Positions 35,848 through 44,464 of a DNA stretch of 64,000 nt are shown one piece after another (positions within the stretch are counted from its first letter, which is position 1; every line of letters begins with the position of its first letter). Made by a program: the position numbers and the translations under genes. The notes beneath the pieces are model-generated. The model saw only the letters and a program-made list of their open reading frames with translations. It did no database searches and was not told the DNA's origin. The DNA comes from an uncultured Ruminococcus sp. (GTDB taxonomy: Bacteria; Bacillota; Clostridia; Oscillospirales; Acutalibacteraceae), in NCBI GenBank assembly GCA_902778175.1, contig CACYWT010000001.1, forward strand, positions 1-64,000, written 5' to 3'.

Positions 35848-36132
35848 TTATTCTACTACAGCCAGAATATCGGACTGACGAACTATGGTATACTCCTCGC
35901 CGTCGAGTTTGACCTCTGTGCCGGAATATTTGCTTGTGATGACCTTATCGCCAACATTAACATACATGGTAACTTCCTTGCCGTCAACCATTCCTCCGGG
36001 ACCTACAGCTACTACTGTAGCGAACTGAGGCTTCTCCTGTGAAGCTGCTGTGAGTACGATACCGCTCTTTGTTGTTTCCTCAGCTTCCTCAGCCTTAACA
36101 ACAACTCTGTCAAGTAACGGTTTAATAGTCAT
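35848..36132 (-). CDS. groES: Co-chaperonin GroES
   Basis: A 94-residue 10-kDa co-chaperonin. The N-terminal IKPLLDRVVVK and the mobile-loop stretch TTKSGIVLTAASQEKPQ, with VGPGG following, are characteristic. I chose the ATG at 36132, giving the family-typical MTIKPL start, with GGAGG upstream. It caps GroEL rings. It is the first gene of the groESL operon, 43 bases from the CIRCE. Confidence 0.97.
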   Translation of the reverse strand: MTIKPLLDRVVVKAEEAEETTKSGIVLTAASQEKPQFATVVAVGPGGMVDGKEVTMYVNVGDKVITSKYSGTEVKLDGEEYTIVRQSDILAVVE

Positions 36133-36174
36133 AATATATTGCCTCCTTAGCAAAATAGAATTAATAAAGTAATT

Positions 36175-36234
36175 TTAGCACTCTCTCTTCCTGAGTGCTA
36201 AAAATATTGTATACCCTTTTTTATAAAAAATCAA
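36175..36234 (-). promoter_or_regulatory. CIRCE operator and groESL promoter
   Basis: TTAGCACTC, exactly 9 bases, GAGTGCTAA (36175-36201) is a perfect match to the CIRCE consensus bound by HrcA. On the minus strand the promoter is -35 TTGATT (36229-36234), 17-base spacer, -10 TACAAT (36206-36211), placing CIRCE at the start of the transcript. Confidence 0.97.
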
Positions 36235-36326
36235 GACTTATTTGTAATTTTCGTGAAAAAATTTTTTATATTTCCAAAAAAGAAAGTCCGTTGGCTGATA
36301 AAAGTCAACGGACGAAATTTTTTGAA

Positions 36327-37940
36327 TCAGAACTTGTTGTTATTATTGTTGTTAAAACCGTTGTTCACATTGGCATTAGCATTAACATTATTATTGTTGA
36401 AACCATTCTGATTATTGAAATTGCCGGGGTTGTTAAAATTATTCTGATTATTGAAATTGTTGGGGTTATTGAAGTTATTGAAGTTATTATTGTTGCTCTT
36501 GGGCATTTTCTTCAGGAAAGATAATACTGCAAGAGCACCATTTCCTAAAACGGCAAGAATAAGAACAATACCCCAGAAGCTGAAGAATACGCCTCCTGCA
36601 CCATTTGCTTCGGCATTCAGAACTATAAAATTGATAAATGAAGAGATCAAAGCTACTACACAAAGAGCAGGATTGATAAAATATACAATACCGCCGATAG
36701 CATTCTTCATAACGATCTTATGCAGCGGCGGAACAAGACCCGCAACAGCAACAATAAGTGAAATAATAAAGAGAACATTGGCAAAACCGAGTCCGCCCAT
36801 CTGTCCTAAACCATTCTGTGACATTGCTCCGATTATACCGTAGCCGAACCTCATTGAAGTGCTCGAAACAGTGATCTTGATCGAAGGCATAATAGCAAGA
36901 TAGAATACAATTATAGCTGCAACAAAAGAACCATATTCAAATATGAATTCATCAATCTTAGGAAGTCTGAGCTTATCCTTGTCGTTTATCAGACCAAGAA
37001 CGGTAAGAACAACAGAAGCAAGAATAAATACAAGAAGTATCCAGCCGCATACGGAAAGATGAACAGAAAGATTGAAAGCAATAGCTATTCCGTTAATATT
37101 AAAAATATTGATAATAGCGGAAACGATCGCAACAAGCTCAAGTCCCGGAAGAACGAGATCAAGAAGTCTGCCGTTGGGCTTTTCTTCTATAAACTTATAG
37201 ATATGCGGCTCAAAACGAACCAACATGAGAATCAGCGTGAAGATGAGCAGAACACCGCAGAAAATGAAGCCGCCTGCCGCACCGTTCATACCGCCTGTAC
37301 CGAAAAAGCCAACAACTGTTCTTGTAACCTTGGAGGAATAATATCCTGAGTAATACGCTGCTACATCAGGCAGGAAAGAGAAAATAAATACCAAAAGAGC
37401 GAGCATATAAGGACCAAACTTAAATATGGTCTTTGCGGGATCTGCAAAATTGAACATTGAAGCAAAATTTTTGCCGAACTGACTGAAAAAGCTGTTTGCG
37501 TCAAATACTTCTTTGAGGCTCATACCGCAGTTCATGCAGGCAACCTGCTGAGGATTTGTTACTGCTGCCGCACAATGGGGGCAGAAAGATTTACCATCAC
37601 CAACCTTTACACCGCACTTTGTACATACCATCTGATTATTCATAACCTGAGCGCCGCAGTTACGGCAGTATTTTTTCGGCGGCAGATACTGAGACTGATT
37701 CATCTGAGCATTGCTCTGGAACTGCTGAGCAGGTGTCTGCTGTGAGAAAGGAACATTGGTATTGTTTTCTGAAGGCTGATCGACAAATTTATTGCCGCAG
37801 TTCATGCAGAAAGCAACACCGGCTTGTCTGACTTCACCGCATTTTTCACAGAAAGCTGCGCCCATACCTTTTTTGGTACCGCAGTTCTGGCAAACGTTAT
37901 ACGTTTCTTCCATGGGTGAACCACAGGATTTACAATACAT
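36327..37940 (-). CDS. Multi-zinc-ribbon membrane protein with Asn-rich tail
   Basis: A 537-residue protein. The first 150 residues carry eight CxxC-type knuckles, which pair into about four zinc ribbons (CKSCG, CQNCG, CEKCG, CMNCG, CRNCG, CTKCG, CPHCA, CMNCG). Several hydrophobic helices follow (about 170-480), then a tail of about 55 residues made almost only of Asn, Phe, Gln and Gly. The middle is likely in the membrane with the ribbons in the cytoplasm. Such zinc-ribbon membrane proteins are frequent in gut Clostridia, but no function is known. It stands alone between groES and proC. Confidence 0.75.
   Translation of the reverse strand: MYCKSCGSPMEETYNVCQNCGTKKGMGAAFCEKCGEVRQAGVAFCMNCGNKFVDQPSENNTNVPFSQQTPAQQFQSNAQMNQSQYLPPKKYCRNCGAQVMNNQMVCTKCGVKVGDGKSFCPHCAAAVTNPQQVACMNCGMSLKEVFDANSFFSQFGKNFASMFNFADPAKTIFKFGPYMLALLVFIFSFLPDVAAYYSGYYSSKVTRTVVGFFGTGGMNGAAGGFIFCGVLLIFTLILMLVRFEPHIYKFIEEKPNGRLLDLVLPGLELVAIVSAIINIFNINGIAIAFNLSVHLSVCGWILLVFILASVVLTVLGLINDKDKLRLPKIDEFIFEYGSFVAAIIVFYLAIMPSIKITVSSTSMRFGYGIIGAMSQNGLGQMGGLGFANVLFIISLIVAVAGLVPPLHKIVMKNAIGGIVYFINPALCVVALISSFINFIVLNAEANGAGGVFFSFWGIVLILAVLGNGALAVLSFLKKMPKSNNNNFNNFNNPNNFNNQNNFNNPGNFNNQNGFNNNNVNANANVNNGFNNNNNNKF
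36408..36479. repeat. 36-bp tandem repeat in the Asn-rich tail
   Basis: Two adjoining copies (36408-36443 and 36444-36479) begin CTGATTATTGAAATTG and continue with a near-identical second half. The unit is 12 codons and encodes part of the Asn-Phe-Gln tail. Copy number may vary between strains. Confidence 0.7.
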
Positions 37941-38118
37941 TTCACATTTCCTCCTTAATTAATAAGAGAATAGTACCATTTTCTGCAAAATATGCATACT
38001 TTGGTCAGGGAATCTGCTAAAGTGATTATACGCTAATATTATAGACAAGTCAAGTTAAATCGACAAATAATCACATTTTTAACTAATAAACGCATATTGA
38101 AATGGTAAATTTTAGTAA

Positions 38119-38925
38119 TTATTTGCCAAGTTCTTCTGCTCTTCTTGTGCAGGCAGCCATAGCCTCCGATATGATCTCAGGAACCTTCTTTTCTTCAAGA
38201 ATTTTCATTGCTTCGATCGTTGTTCCGCCCTTTGAACAAACTTTTTCAATAAGCTGCTCCGGAGTATCCGTTCCGGAACGAAGCATCTCAGCGCTTCCCT
38301 CAAACGTCTTACATACAAGTCTGAGAGCCGTGTCACGGTCAATTCCGACAGACACTGCATAATCTGTCATTGCCTTTGCAAAAAGATATACATAAGCCGG
38401 ACTGCTGCCGTTTACGGCGATAATCGCATTCATCTGATCCTCAGGAAGAATTACGGCTTCTCCGGAAAGCGCGAAGATATTATATATTTCGCTGAAATCT
38501 TCGTCCGAAATATTTTCAGAACGGCAAAGCGCTGTTGCGCCCTTTCCGAGAAGGAGCGGGGTATTGGGCATTACTCTGACCATCGGACAATCATGACCTA
38601 TCCCCTTTCTTACATATCCGATAGAAATGCCGGCAGCTATTGTAACAAAGATCTTTTCATCTGTAACAGCCGGACTGATCTGCTCAAGTACGATATCATA
38701 AACCTGCGGCTTTACGGCAAGGATAATTATATCACTTTTTGCAACAAGATCAGCGCCGTTTTCTGCGGAAGAAACACCGAGTTCCGCCATTGCACTGCGC
38801 TTTTCTTCATCAGGATCAAATACACACAGATCCTGCGTTTCCTTAGCATGATTAAGGAGAATACCTTTTATCATAGCTGTTGCCATATTACCTGCTCCGA
38901 TAAAGCCTATTTTCTTTTCGCTCAT
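38119..38925 (-). CDS. proC: Pyrroline-5-carboxylate reductase
   Basis: A 268-residue NAD(P)H enzyme making proline. The N-terminal IGFIGAGNMATAMIKGIL Rossmann motif and the C-terminal signature CSKGGTTIEAMKILEE are typical. I chose the ATG at 38925, which has GAGGTG six bases upstream; a GTG at 38934 overlaps that site. It is a single gene between the zinc-ribbon protein and the muramidase gene. Confidence 0.95.
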   Translation of the reverse strand: MSEKKIGFIGAGNMATAMIKGILLNHAKETQDLCVFDPDEEKRSAMAELGVSSAENGADLVAKSDIIILAVKPQVYDIVLEQISPAVTDEKIFVTIAAGISIGYVRKGIGHDCPMVRVMPNTPLLLGKGATALCRSENISDEDFSEIYNIFALSGEAVILPEDQMNAIIAVNGSSPAYVYLFAKAMTDYAVSVGIDRDTALRLVCKTFEGSAEMLRSGTDTPEQLIEKVCSKGGTTIEAMKILEEKKVPEIISEAMAACTRRAEELGK

Positions 38926-39011
38926 TTTATACACCTCTGTATTATACTTTGCACCGTTATCCGGTGCAAGCTGATTATATTATAATCCCATTTTAAAAAA
39001 AAATCAATAAA

Positions 39012-39037
39012 AAAGGGCAGCCGGAAAGCCGCCCTTT
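39012..39037 (-). terminator. Terminator after the muramidase gene
   Basis: On the minus strand, AAAGGGC GGC-5 bases-GGCT GCCCTTT is followed by a T-run, starting 5 bases after the stop codon at 39042. Confidence 0.85.
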
Positions 39038-39041
39038 AAGA

Positions 39042-41720
39042 TCAATTGTATTGGAAATGCAGACATGAGGGACTCGGGAAATAATGATAATTCATATGTC
39101 CGTCATCGTCATAATCTCCGTAAAGGAACATTTCAAGTTCATCGCATCTTCTGTAAAGAAGTCCGTAGTAGCATACGCCGCCGGCATGATGATATGCAAG
39201 AAGCTCGTTAATAAGCGCATTTTTATTGACATAATTGAGATCTCTGCCGGTTGCAGTTCCTGTTGAAATGTTAAGATATGTACCGCTGCAGTATCCTGTT
39301 AAACCGGAAGCGGTTTTGACCTTATACCATACACTGTTGTATTTCTGAGTGCTGACAAGAGTTACCTTTTCTTTATATCCGAGTACAGTAATTACGTCAG
39401 AAGATGTTGTATAACTCTTGCGAAGATTCAGTCCGTCATATGCAGTAACCGTACCGGTAACAGTCGAACCTGAAGATATTGTGCCATAGGAATTTTTGAG
39501 AATATCGAGAATATCTCCGCCGTACGTCCAGCCTGTACCAAGGTTATATGAGAACGATACAAGCGCGTCGAACTGCTGCTGATTAAAACGGATATTATTT
39601 TCAATAAGGACATCATTTACACGGCTTGCATAAACTTCTTTGTTGATCGCTTTTACAAGCAATGCGTAACCTTCGCTGCGTGTGAGGTGATCATAGAAGC
39701 GATCTCCCTCCCATACTACATAACCATGTGCAAGAGTAGGAATGTTATTTGCAAGTCTGTCATATGTTATATCAGCAACGAAGCCTTCTTTATTGCCTAT
39801 GAATTTTATTACTTCATCGCTTGCGCGGAGTCTGTCGAGAGCAGTTGTCTTGATATTTGTCTTGGAGCTTACATAGATATCTGCAGTTCCGTCTGAGCTT
39901 GTTGCCCATTTGTTATTCTTGTAAGAATATGCCTTGTATATATGTGTACCTGCAGTTGTTACCTTGTAGCTTCCTGTCCAGACTATAGTATTGCCTTCGA
40001 CTTTTTTCTGAGTAGCCTTTACAGTTGTACTCTTGCCGTTTTCGTTTACTACATATTTAACGTCACTTCTCGACTTATCTGTAATAGCTATAAGCTTTAC
40101 GGTCGAATTGCGGACTGCCGAGTTTGGTGAAGAATATGTGAATTTAATGGGATCAGCTTCATATACCGTTACTACGCAGACTGCTCTGTTTCCGTATACA
40201 TCTGTATATGTGATCGCGCATTTGCCGGGGAGCTTGGTTTCAATAAAACCGTCCCACACTGTAGCGATGATGTTGTCACTTGTACCCCAGCCTGCATTGC
40301 GATCGGAATAACCCTTGATATAAATAGTCTTGCCTGCTGTGGTTGAAACACTATAGCGCGAAAGAGCCATTCCATAGCTTGATACATCATTTACAGTTAC
40401 CTTGCAGTTTACCTTCACCCTACCGGTCGAATCCGAAGCAGTTATGGTAGCGGTACCGGCACGAAGTCCGCTGATAGCGCCGCCTCTGACCGAAGCGACA
40501 TTATTATCCGAGCTTGTCCATGTAACAGCGGAATTATCGGATACTGTTGCTTTGACAACATAATTAGATCCGACTTTCAAACTTGCAGAGGCTGCTGATA
40601 ATGTGATTTTGGGAAGATTTCTTACATTCACATTCAGCACAGCACTAACGCTTCCGGAAATATCGGAAACTGTTATTTTTGCATTACCCGTTCCTACAGC
40701 CTTTACTACGCCCTTATCAGAAACAGTAGCTACGCTTGCAGCGGAGCTTTTATAGAAAAGATCGCCGTTTGCAGGTGTAGTCGTTGCTTTCATCGTATAA
40801 TTGTCGCCTTTTATCAGGGAAACGGAGCTTGAATCAAGCTTGATTGACTTAATATTGGTTTTAACAATTTTTATTACGCAGTTAGCAGAAGCCCCTGTTT
40901 TCTGATCTTTAGCAGTAACAGTAACAGAGCCTTCCTTTACAGCAGTGACAACACCCTTTGATGTAACCGTAGCAACGTTTTTGTTTGAGCTTGACCATGT
41001 AATTGATCCGCCGGAGGCAGATTTTGCCGAAAGCGTAAGTGTCTTTCCGATAGCAAGTGTAGAAGAAGTCTGTGAAATTGTTACTTTGTTGTTTGCAGCT
41101 GATGATGTTTTTGATGCGGTACTTGTCTGAGCGGTTTTTGATGTCTGATTATCCGAACTATGAGTTGTGGTTTTTGCGGTTGTATTTTCCGCAATGTATG
41201 AAACATAATCCGTACACAAATAGCCCTTTGTGCCGTCAGATGTCTTTACCTGCGCCCATGAATTATTGCAGAATTTGATTATATCGACCTTTTCTCCGGG
41301 AACAAGTGTTCTGATGACATCATAATTTGTTCCTGCGCCCTTGTGGAAGTTTACATAATCGGTTGTTTTTGCGTCGGTTGTAATATCAAGATAGTCTGCA
41401 TAACAATATCCGGTCGTTCCGTCAGAAAGCCTGATTTTAAGCCAGAAAGCATTTGTTTTCTCCAGAACTGTAACTTTTTGATTTTTGCTGAGTACCTTGA
41501 TAACATCGTAGTTTGTTCCGGCGCCCTTTCTGAGATTAAGATATGCTGTTGTGCTTGCATAGATCTGCGTCTGTGCGCTTGCAGTAAGGGTAACTAACGG
41601 AATCGTTGCAGCAATAACGGCCGATGCACAGGTTATTGCTATGATCTTTTTTATTTTCTCAGGTGTCCGCCTGATTTTTGCAAACAGAGACGTTTTCTCT
41701 GTCTGATTGGATTCTGCCAA
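39042..41720 (-). CDS. Secreted GH24-type muramidase with SH3b and Ig-like domains
   Basis: An 892-residue secreted protein. A signal peptide (about 20-50) is followed by two bacterial SH3 domains (about 52-172), a Ser/Thr/Lys linker, and four or five BIG2-type Ig-like domains (about 205-620), each with the SSNKNVATV-type turn. Then come a T4-lysozyme-like GH24 domain (about 630-745; Glu in GNKEGF, Thr in PTLAHGY, and FDALVSFSYNLG) and a third SH3 domain (about 755-815). The start appears to be a TTG at 41720 with only a weak ribosome site. The SH3 and BIG2 domains are wall-binding modules, and the GH24 domain should cut peptidoglycan glycan strands, probably for wall growth or lysis of competitors. 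Confidence 0.82.
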   Translation of the reverse strand: MAESNQTEKTSLFAKIRRTPEKIKKIIAITCASAVIAATIPLVTLTASAQTQIYASTTAYLNLRKGAGTNYDVIKVLSKNQKVTVLEKTNAFWLKIRLSDGTTGYCYADYLDITTDAKTTDYVNFHKGAGTNYDVIRTLVPGEKVDIIKFCNNSWAQVKTSDGTKGYLCTDYVSYIAENTTAKTTTHSSDNQTSKTAQTSTASKTSSAANNKVTISQTSSTLAIGKTLTLSAKSASGGSITWSSSNKNVATVTSKGVVTAVKEGSVTVTAKDQKTGASANCVIKIVKTNIKSIKLDSSSVSLIKGDNYTMKATTTPANGDLFYKSSAASVATVSDKGVVKAVGTGNAKITVSDISGSVSAVLNVNVRNLPKITLSAASASLKVGSNYVVKATVSDNSAVTWTSSDNNVASVRGGAISGLRAGTATITASDSTGRVKVNCKVTVNDVSSYGMALSRYSVSTTAGKTIYIKGYSDRNAGWGTSDNIIATVWDGFIETKLPGKCAITYTDVYGNRAVCVVTVYEADPIKFTYSSPNSAVRNSTVKLIAITDKSRSDVKYVVNENGKSTTVKATQKKVEGNTIVWTGSYKVTTAGTHIYKAYSYKNNKWATSSDGTADIYVSSKTNIKTTALDRLRASDEVIKFIGNKEGFVADITYDRLANNIPTLAHGYVVWEGDRFYDHLTRSEGYALLVKAINKEVYASRVNDVLIENNIRFNQQQFDALVSFSYNLGTGWTYGGDILDILKNSYGTISSGSTVTGTVTAYDGLNLRKSYTTSSDVITVLGYKEKVTLVSTQKYNSVWYKVKTASGLTGYCSGTYLNISTGTATGRDLNYVNKNALINELLAYHHAGGVCYYGLLYRRCDELEMFLYGDYDDDGHMNYHYFPSPSCLHFQYN

Positions 41721-41743
41721 TGGTTACACGACCTTTCTAATTA

Positions 41744-41802
41744 TTACAATTTTGTAACTGTACCCGGATATATCATCAGTTTATAAAATACAATATATTG
41801 TA
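41744..41802. promoter_or_regulatory. Pair of TTACAA-TTGTAA palindromes upstream of the muramidase gene
   Basis: TTACAATTTTGTAA (41744-41757) and TACAATATATTGTA (41789-41802) are two perfect palindromes of the same half-site TACAA, 45 bases apart. They lie directly upstream of the muramidase start and look like operators of a single regulator, not identified. The rest of 41721-41944 is AT-rich and shows nothing further. Confidence 0.5.
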
Positions 41803-41944
41803 ATAATTATATCTTATCTTTAATAAAATAACAAGTGTCATTTTCAATAAATAGTTTTTATTATTTAATACATTTTAACAGACAAGTAAAAATTCAACTG
41901 CCTGTTTTGTTCATATTAATTAATTATATTCATAAAATCTTCAT

Positions 41945-42487
41945 TTATCTTTGGAATAATTTTCCTATCATGGAAATAATTGTAGGTTTAAGTCTGATAT
42001 CAAATAATATCAACATTCTGTCATAACAAATAAAAACAATATTAAGTATAAAGAAAAAAGCTTTAGTAATATCCACGCCAAAAATAATATAGTCTTCCAC
42101 AGGGATCCCGATAACATGAATTCCCAAGAAAAAGACAGATAATGCCGCCGTATTGAAAATCGCAAGCTTTACAGCATAAGCGATCAGCTTTACATGAATT
42201 TTCTCGATATATTCCCGTAATATGGGATAATAACCTGCGAAAAAAATATAAATCAGAGCAGCTTCTTTATCCGGGCAAAAAATTACAACGATCAGTCCGG
42301 AAGCAGCAAATGTGTAAAGTGCAAAAGCTTTACCTGCGGCGTATGAAACGGCCAGGATCATAAGACCTGCTATTGCGGGGGCTGCATACTGACCTATTCT
42401 GACAAAGCCTTCTAAAAACATCATTACTGTTATCAGAGCTGTTGTAATTCCGCCAAGTGCGGTTTTTTGTACATTTTTCAGTTTCAT
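41945..42487 (-). CDS. Uncharacterised conserved membrane protein
   Basis: A 180-residue integral membrane protein with about five or six helices. I do not recognise a named family; the N-terminal TALGGITTALITVMMFLEG and the motif FAGYYPILREYIEKI look conserved in Clostridial genomes. I chose the ATG at 42487, which overlaps the stop of the J-protein gene as ATGA. It is the last gene of the four-gene cluster headed by the DUF5685 gene. Confidence 0.68.
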   Translation of the reverse strand: MKLKNVQKTALGGITTALITVMMFLEGFVRIGQYAAPAIAGLMILAVSYAAGKAFALYTFAASGLIVVIFCPDKEAALIYIFFAGYYPILREYIEKIHVKLIAYAVKLAIFNTAALSVFFLGIHVIGIPVEDYIIFGVDITKAFFFILNIVFICYDRMLILFDIRLKPTIISMIGKLFQR

Positions 42488-43116
42488 GAGCATGAACCGC
42501 AATTGCACAGACAGTCTGTGCATATAAGACAAGAAATACAGTCACAGCAGTCCGCGGCTCCGCTCCGTGTGGAAACAAAGCCTCCCTGTGTTCCGCTTCT
42601 CTGCTGTATTATTCTTTCATACAAGGCTTTATATTTATCATCATCAGGCGACATTCTGCAGGCAGTTGATGCATAATTGAAAGCTTCCTCGAGCCAACCC
42701 TTGCTGTATGAGATCGTTCCCATAAGATAATACCACTCTGCATCGCGTTCCGTAGGAGAGGTTCCATTCAGGATATGTTCCGCTTCGATCAGATTTCCCA
42801 GATTGATCAGTCGATAAATGACCCTATAATCTCTTCCGGTACTGTTGCTCTGATAAGAATTATACTCATCTTCATTATTATACGGGCAGGTGTATGTATC
42901 TTCCGGGATATACGGAATACCTTCCTTCCGCTGTTTCATGATACGGTCGTATGCCTCATTGATCTCCTTCATTTTTTCGGCAGCCTGAGATGCAAGACCG
43001 CTTTCTCCATAGCGGTCAGGATGATATTTTTTTGCAAGAGCGCGGTAAGCTTGTTTGATCTCCTCGTCAGTTGCGTGTGGTGTTATTCCTAATATTTTAT
43101 ACGGATCCTTCATCAA
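42484..43116 (-). CDS. J-domain protein with Cys-cluster tail
   Basis: A 210-residue protein. Residues 1-65 are a J domain with the HPD motif in KYHPDRYG, which should recruit an Hsp70. A middle part of TPR-like helices (about 95-175) is followed by a short tail with about nine cysteines in the last 25 residues (CCDCISC, CTDCLCNCGSC). The tail may bind metal or iron-sulfur, or become modified. The neighbouring small protein ends in a similar cluster. It overlaps the membrane protein gene by 4 bases. Confidence 0.75.
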   Translation of the reverse strand: MMKDPYKILGITPHATDEEIKQAYRALAKKYHPDRYGESGLASQAAEKMKEINEAYDRIMKQRKEGIPYIPEDTYTCPYNNEDEYNSYQSNSTGRDYRVIYRLINLGNLIEAEHILNGTSPTERDAEWYYLMGTISYSKGWLEEAFNYASTACRMSPDDDKYKALYERIIQQRSGTQGGFVSTRSGAADCCDCISCLICTDCLCNCGSCS

Positions 43117-43159
43117 TATCCCTCCTTAGCTCATATAAACGGCTGATATCAGGATATGC

Positions 43160-43516
43160 TTAATGACTGCCTAAGCATTCCGATACTTCACAGCAGCAAT
43201 CGCCACATTCAAATGCAGCGCAGCAGCAGCCGGCAGCTTTTGCCGCTTTATTATCTCCTGCTGCTGAAACATTACGCTGAGAATTGAGATTATTATAAAA
43301 ATCGGTATATTCTCTGTTATCAGGTTCAAGAGAATATGCTTTGCCTGCACATTCAACTGCAGATTCAAGCCAGCCCTTTTTGAGATAAACCTGTGCAAGA
43401 TAATAATTTACTCTTGCCTGATCGGGATGGTTCTGCATTGCTATAAGGATGTTTTCCGCATCGTCATATCTTCCCTGATTCATCAGATTGATCACATTAC
43501 TGAAATCATATCCCAT
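43160..43516 (-). CDS. Small TPR-like protein with Cys-cluster tail
   Basis: A 118-residue protein. Residues 1-85 form TPR-like helix pairs (GRYDDAENILIAM, then KKGWLESAVECAGKAYSLEPDN). The last 30 residues hold a dense cysteine cluster: GCCCAAFECGDCCCEVSEC. The same helix-pair phrase (KGWLEEAFNYAS) and a cysteine-rich end occur in the adjacent J-protein, so the two likely share an origin for their second halves. The function is unknown. Confidence 0.7.
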   Translation of the reverse strand: MGYDFSNVINLMNQGRYDDAENILIAMQNHPDQARVNYYLAQVYLKKGWLESAVECAGKAYSLEPDNREYTDFYNNLNSQRNVSAAGDNKAAKAAGCCCAAFECGDCCCEVSECLGSH

Positions 43517-43537
43517 ATGTATGCTCCTTCATTTGTT

Positions 43538-44437
43538 TTATTCATGAACGTCCATTGCAGGATAATAATCAATATCTTTTGTTTTTTTCTTATTGTAGCG
43601 ATCAAATGTATATTTTTTCTGCTGAATAGTTATTCCGTTATATATTATATTGTCAAGTATCGCTTTATATCTGTGAAGGTCGAGCAGCTCATACGCCATA
43701 ATAAGCTGTGCCGCCGTCATATTCAGTACTTCATTGCAATACTGCATAGTTGCTTTGACATCACCGTTATACTTCTTTTTGAAAGGATTAAAGTTTTTCT
43801 TTTTTATATCTTTTTCAAGATCATCGCAGGCATCCATCAGATATATCCATCTGCCGACATGATATCCGAAAACACCGATCGTTTTCCTGTCAGTTTTTTC
43901 CGGGCAGAACATAATGCATAGCCTTGAAATAAGCGTTGCAGTAGGATCGGCTGCCCTGTCTATACCGACATCATTTTTTTCTGCTTCATTTTGCTGTTTC
44001 ATCATTTCCGCAGTATATTCGTCTATAAGAGGATAATTCCTGAGCGCTCGTTTATAATTTCCGCGCAGAAATATTCTGAGGAAAAACGCTGCTGCTTTTT
44101 TGAATAATCCTCCGTCATTCATTGTATCTTTCAGTTTATGCCAGCTCATTATTACAGAAACTGCACCTGCAAATCTGAGAGCGTCACCTTCACAGGTGCA
44201 TATCATGCATTTTTTCAGCGGATTAACAGTACATTTTCCCTTTTTGACGGAACAAGGGGTATCATGAAGCGACATATACAGCATAGCAAGAACTGTACAG
44301 TCATAGCTGAGTGTAAGACTTGATTTCAGACCATAGCTCTTGCTAAGACTACGGCAAAGACCACAGTATACGCTTTTGTAAAGCTTGTAGTCCTTCATTT
44401 TTAATTCTTCTCTGAAAGGCTGTAAATATCCGAACAT
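43538..44437 (-). CDS. DUF5685-family protein
   Basis: A 299-residue protein of the DUF5685 family, with N-terminal MFGYLQPFREELKMKDYKLY and a CGLCRSLSKSYG motif. Further cysteines sit in KKCMICTCEG (about 95), which together could form a metal site. The remainder is all-helical. An LMDACDDLEKD stretch near 200 recalls the Asp-rich helices of prenyl synthase-type folds, but this is a loose likeness. It is the first gene of the cluster with the two Cys-tail proteins and the membrane protein. Its biological role is unknown. Confidence 0.75.
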   Translation of the reverse strand: MFGYLQPFREELKMKDYKLYKSVYCGLCRSLSKSYGLKSSLTLSYDCTVLAMLYMSLHDTPCSVKKGKCTVNPLKKCMICTCEGDALRFAGAVSVIMSWHKLKDTMNDGGLFKKAAAFFLRIFLRGNYKRALRNYPLIDEYTAEMMKQQNEAEKNDVGIDRAADPTATLISRLCIMFCPEKTDRKTIGVFGYHVGRWIYLMDACDDLEKDIKKKNFNPFKKKYNGDVKATMQYCNEVLNMTAAQLIMAYELLDLHRYKAILDNIIYNGITIQQKKYTFDRYNKKKTKDIDYYPAMDVHE

Positions 44438-44464
44438 GAATTCACCCCTATATCAGCTTATGAT

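Noticed and set aside
36408-36479. CRISPR-like repeat
   Set aside because: The two 36-bp units adjoin without spacers and are codons of the Asn-rich protein tail.
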